Below, piece by piece: positions 41,325-41,376 of a stretch of 41,376 bases of DNA. The stretch comes from Actinomycetes bacterium (GTDB taxonomy: Bacteria; Actinomycetota; Actinomycetes; Nanopelagicales; Nanopelagicaceae). The notes beneath the pieces are model-generated. The model saw only the letters and a list, made by a program, of their open reading frames with translations, searched no databases and was not told where the DNA came from. Made by a program: the position numbers and the translations under genes. How positions within the stretch are numbered: the first letter of the stretch is position 1; the number at the start of each line of letters is the position of its first letter. The DNA is taken from NCBI GenBank assembly GCA_025355765.1, contig JANXZB010000132.1, forward strand, positions 1-41,376, read 5' to 3'.

Positions 41325-41375
41325 TTAGAGCTTATTGAGAAAGTCTGGATTGTCATCAGGTGGAAGCATGCGACG
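41325..41375 (-). CDS. C-terminal end of an upstream gene (partial)
   Basis: Reading on the minus strand into the window, one frame encodes RRMLPPDDNPDFLNKL and stops with TAA immediately before the TTG start of the MFS gene. The Pro/Asp-rich composition looks like a real protein tail rather than a random frame, and the stop-start junction suggests an operon. Only 16 residues are visible, so the family cannot be named. Confidence 0.5.
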   Translation of the reverse strand, partial: RRMLPPDDNPDFLNKL

Positions 41376-41376
41376 T

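Overview
This 41-kb window is a dense, almost purely housekeeping stretch of an actinobacterial chromosome (Actinomycetota) of moderate GC. Supporting evidence is the gene order, the 32-aa actinobacterial ribosomal protein bS22, the short GNAT-type ArgA, a bacterial XPB helicase with its large partner protein, and a system II cytochrome c maturation operon. A small-genome, possibly freshwater lineage is plausible, but nothing here fixes the order or genus. I see no rRNA, tRNA, CRISPR array, insertion sequence, prophage or attachment site, and no gene-free stretch longer than about 120 bases.

Layout. 1-5.2 kb: 3' end of dacB, a small membrane-anchored hypothetical, ctaB (heme O synthase), metZ (homocysteine synthesis) and a two-gene ABC exporter. 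5.2-18.4 kb: a secreted NlpC/P60 hydrolase, then a long co-directional series tilS-hpt-ftsH-folE-folP-folB-folK-panC-nadB-nadC-coaX-lysS-argA, with many ATGA/GTGA overlaps. It covers tRNA-Ile lysidine modification, purine salvage, membrane proteolysis, folate, pantothenate/CoA and NAD synthesis, Lys-tRNA charging and entry into arginine synthesis. 18.5-21.4 kb: clpC and a small protein resembling a degenerate P-loop kinase. 21.4-25.0 kb (minus): a membrane protein, mutY, radA and a Cys-cluster protein. 25.1-27.4 kb: proC, an exported propeller-like protein and the bS22 microgene. 27.4-29.8 kb (minus): a large secreted leishmanolysin-like metalloprotease. 29.8-35.0 kb: a glutaredoxin-like protein facing the minus-strand unit of a 731-aa XPB-partner protein, an M20 peptidase and XPB helicase. 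35.0-40.2 kb: a HAD phosphatase divergent from a histidine phosphatase-tlpA-ccdA-resB-ccsB operon. The end holds a minus-strand MFS transporter and the last codons of its upstream neighbour.

From memory, the first half follows the Mycobacterium tuberculosis order dacB-tilS-hpt-ftsH-fol-panC-coaX-lysS-clpC-radA, and the second half is a compacted version of its proC/bS22 to ccsA region. disA, lsr2, panD and nadA are absent from places where relatives often carry them.

The clearest non-gene signal is promoter architecture. At a dozen transcription-unit heads a TANNNT -10 hexamer lies 6-9 bases, most often 6-7, before the start codon with no Shine-Dalgarno sequence. This is the geometry of leaderless transcripts, and it revises several starts (ctaB, ABC ATPase, histidine phosphatase). 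The genes that keep a leader are different: NlpC/P60 and bS22 have a Shine-Dalgarno sequence inside a possible stem, and clpC and the XPB-partner gene have perfect palindromes over their putative -10 boxes. I found no complete novel system; these regulatory elements, the duplicated XPB-family domain and the leishmanolysin-like protease are the best leads.
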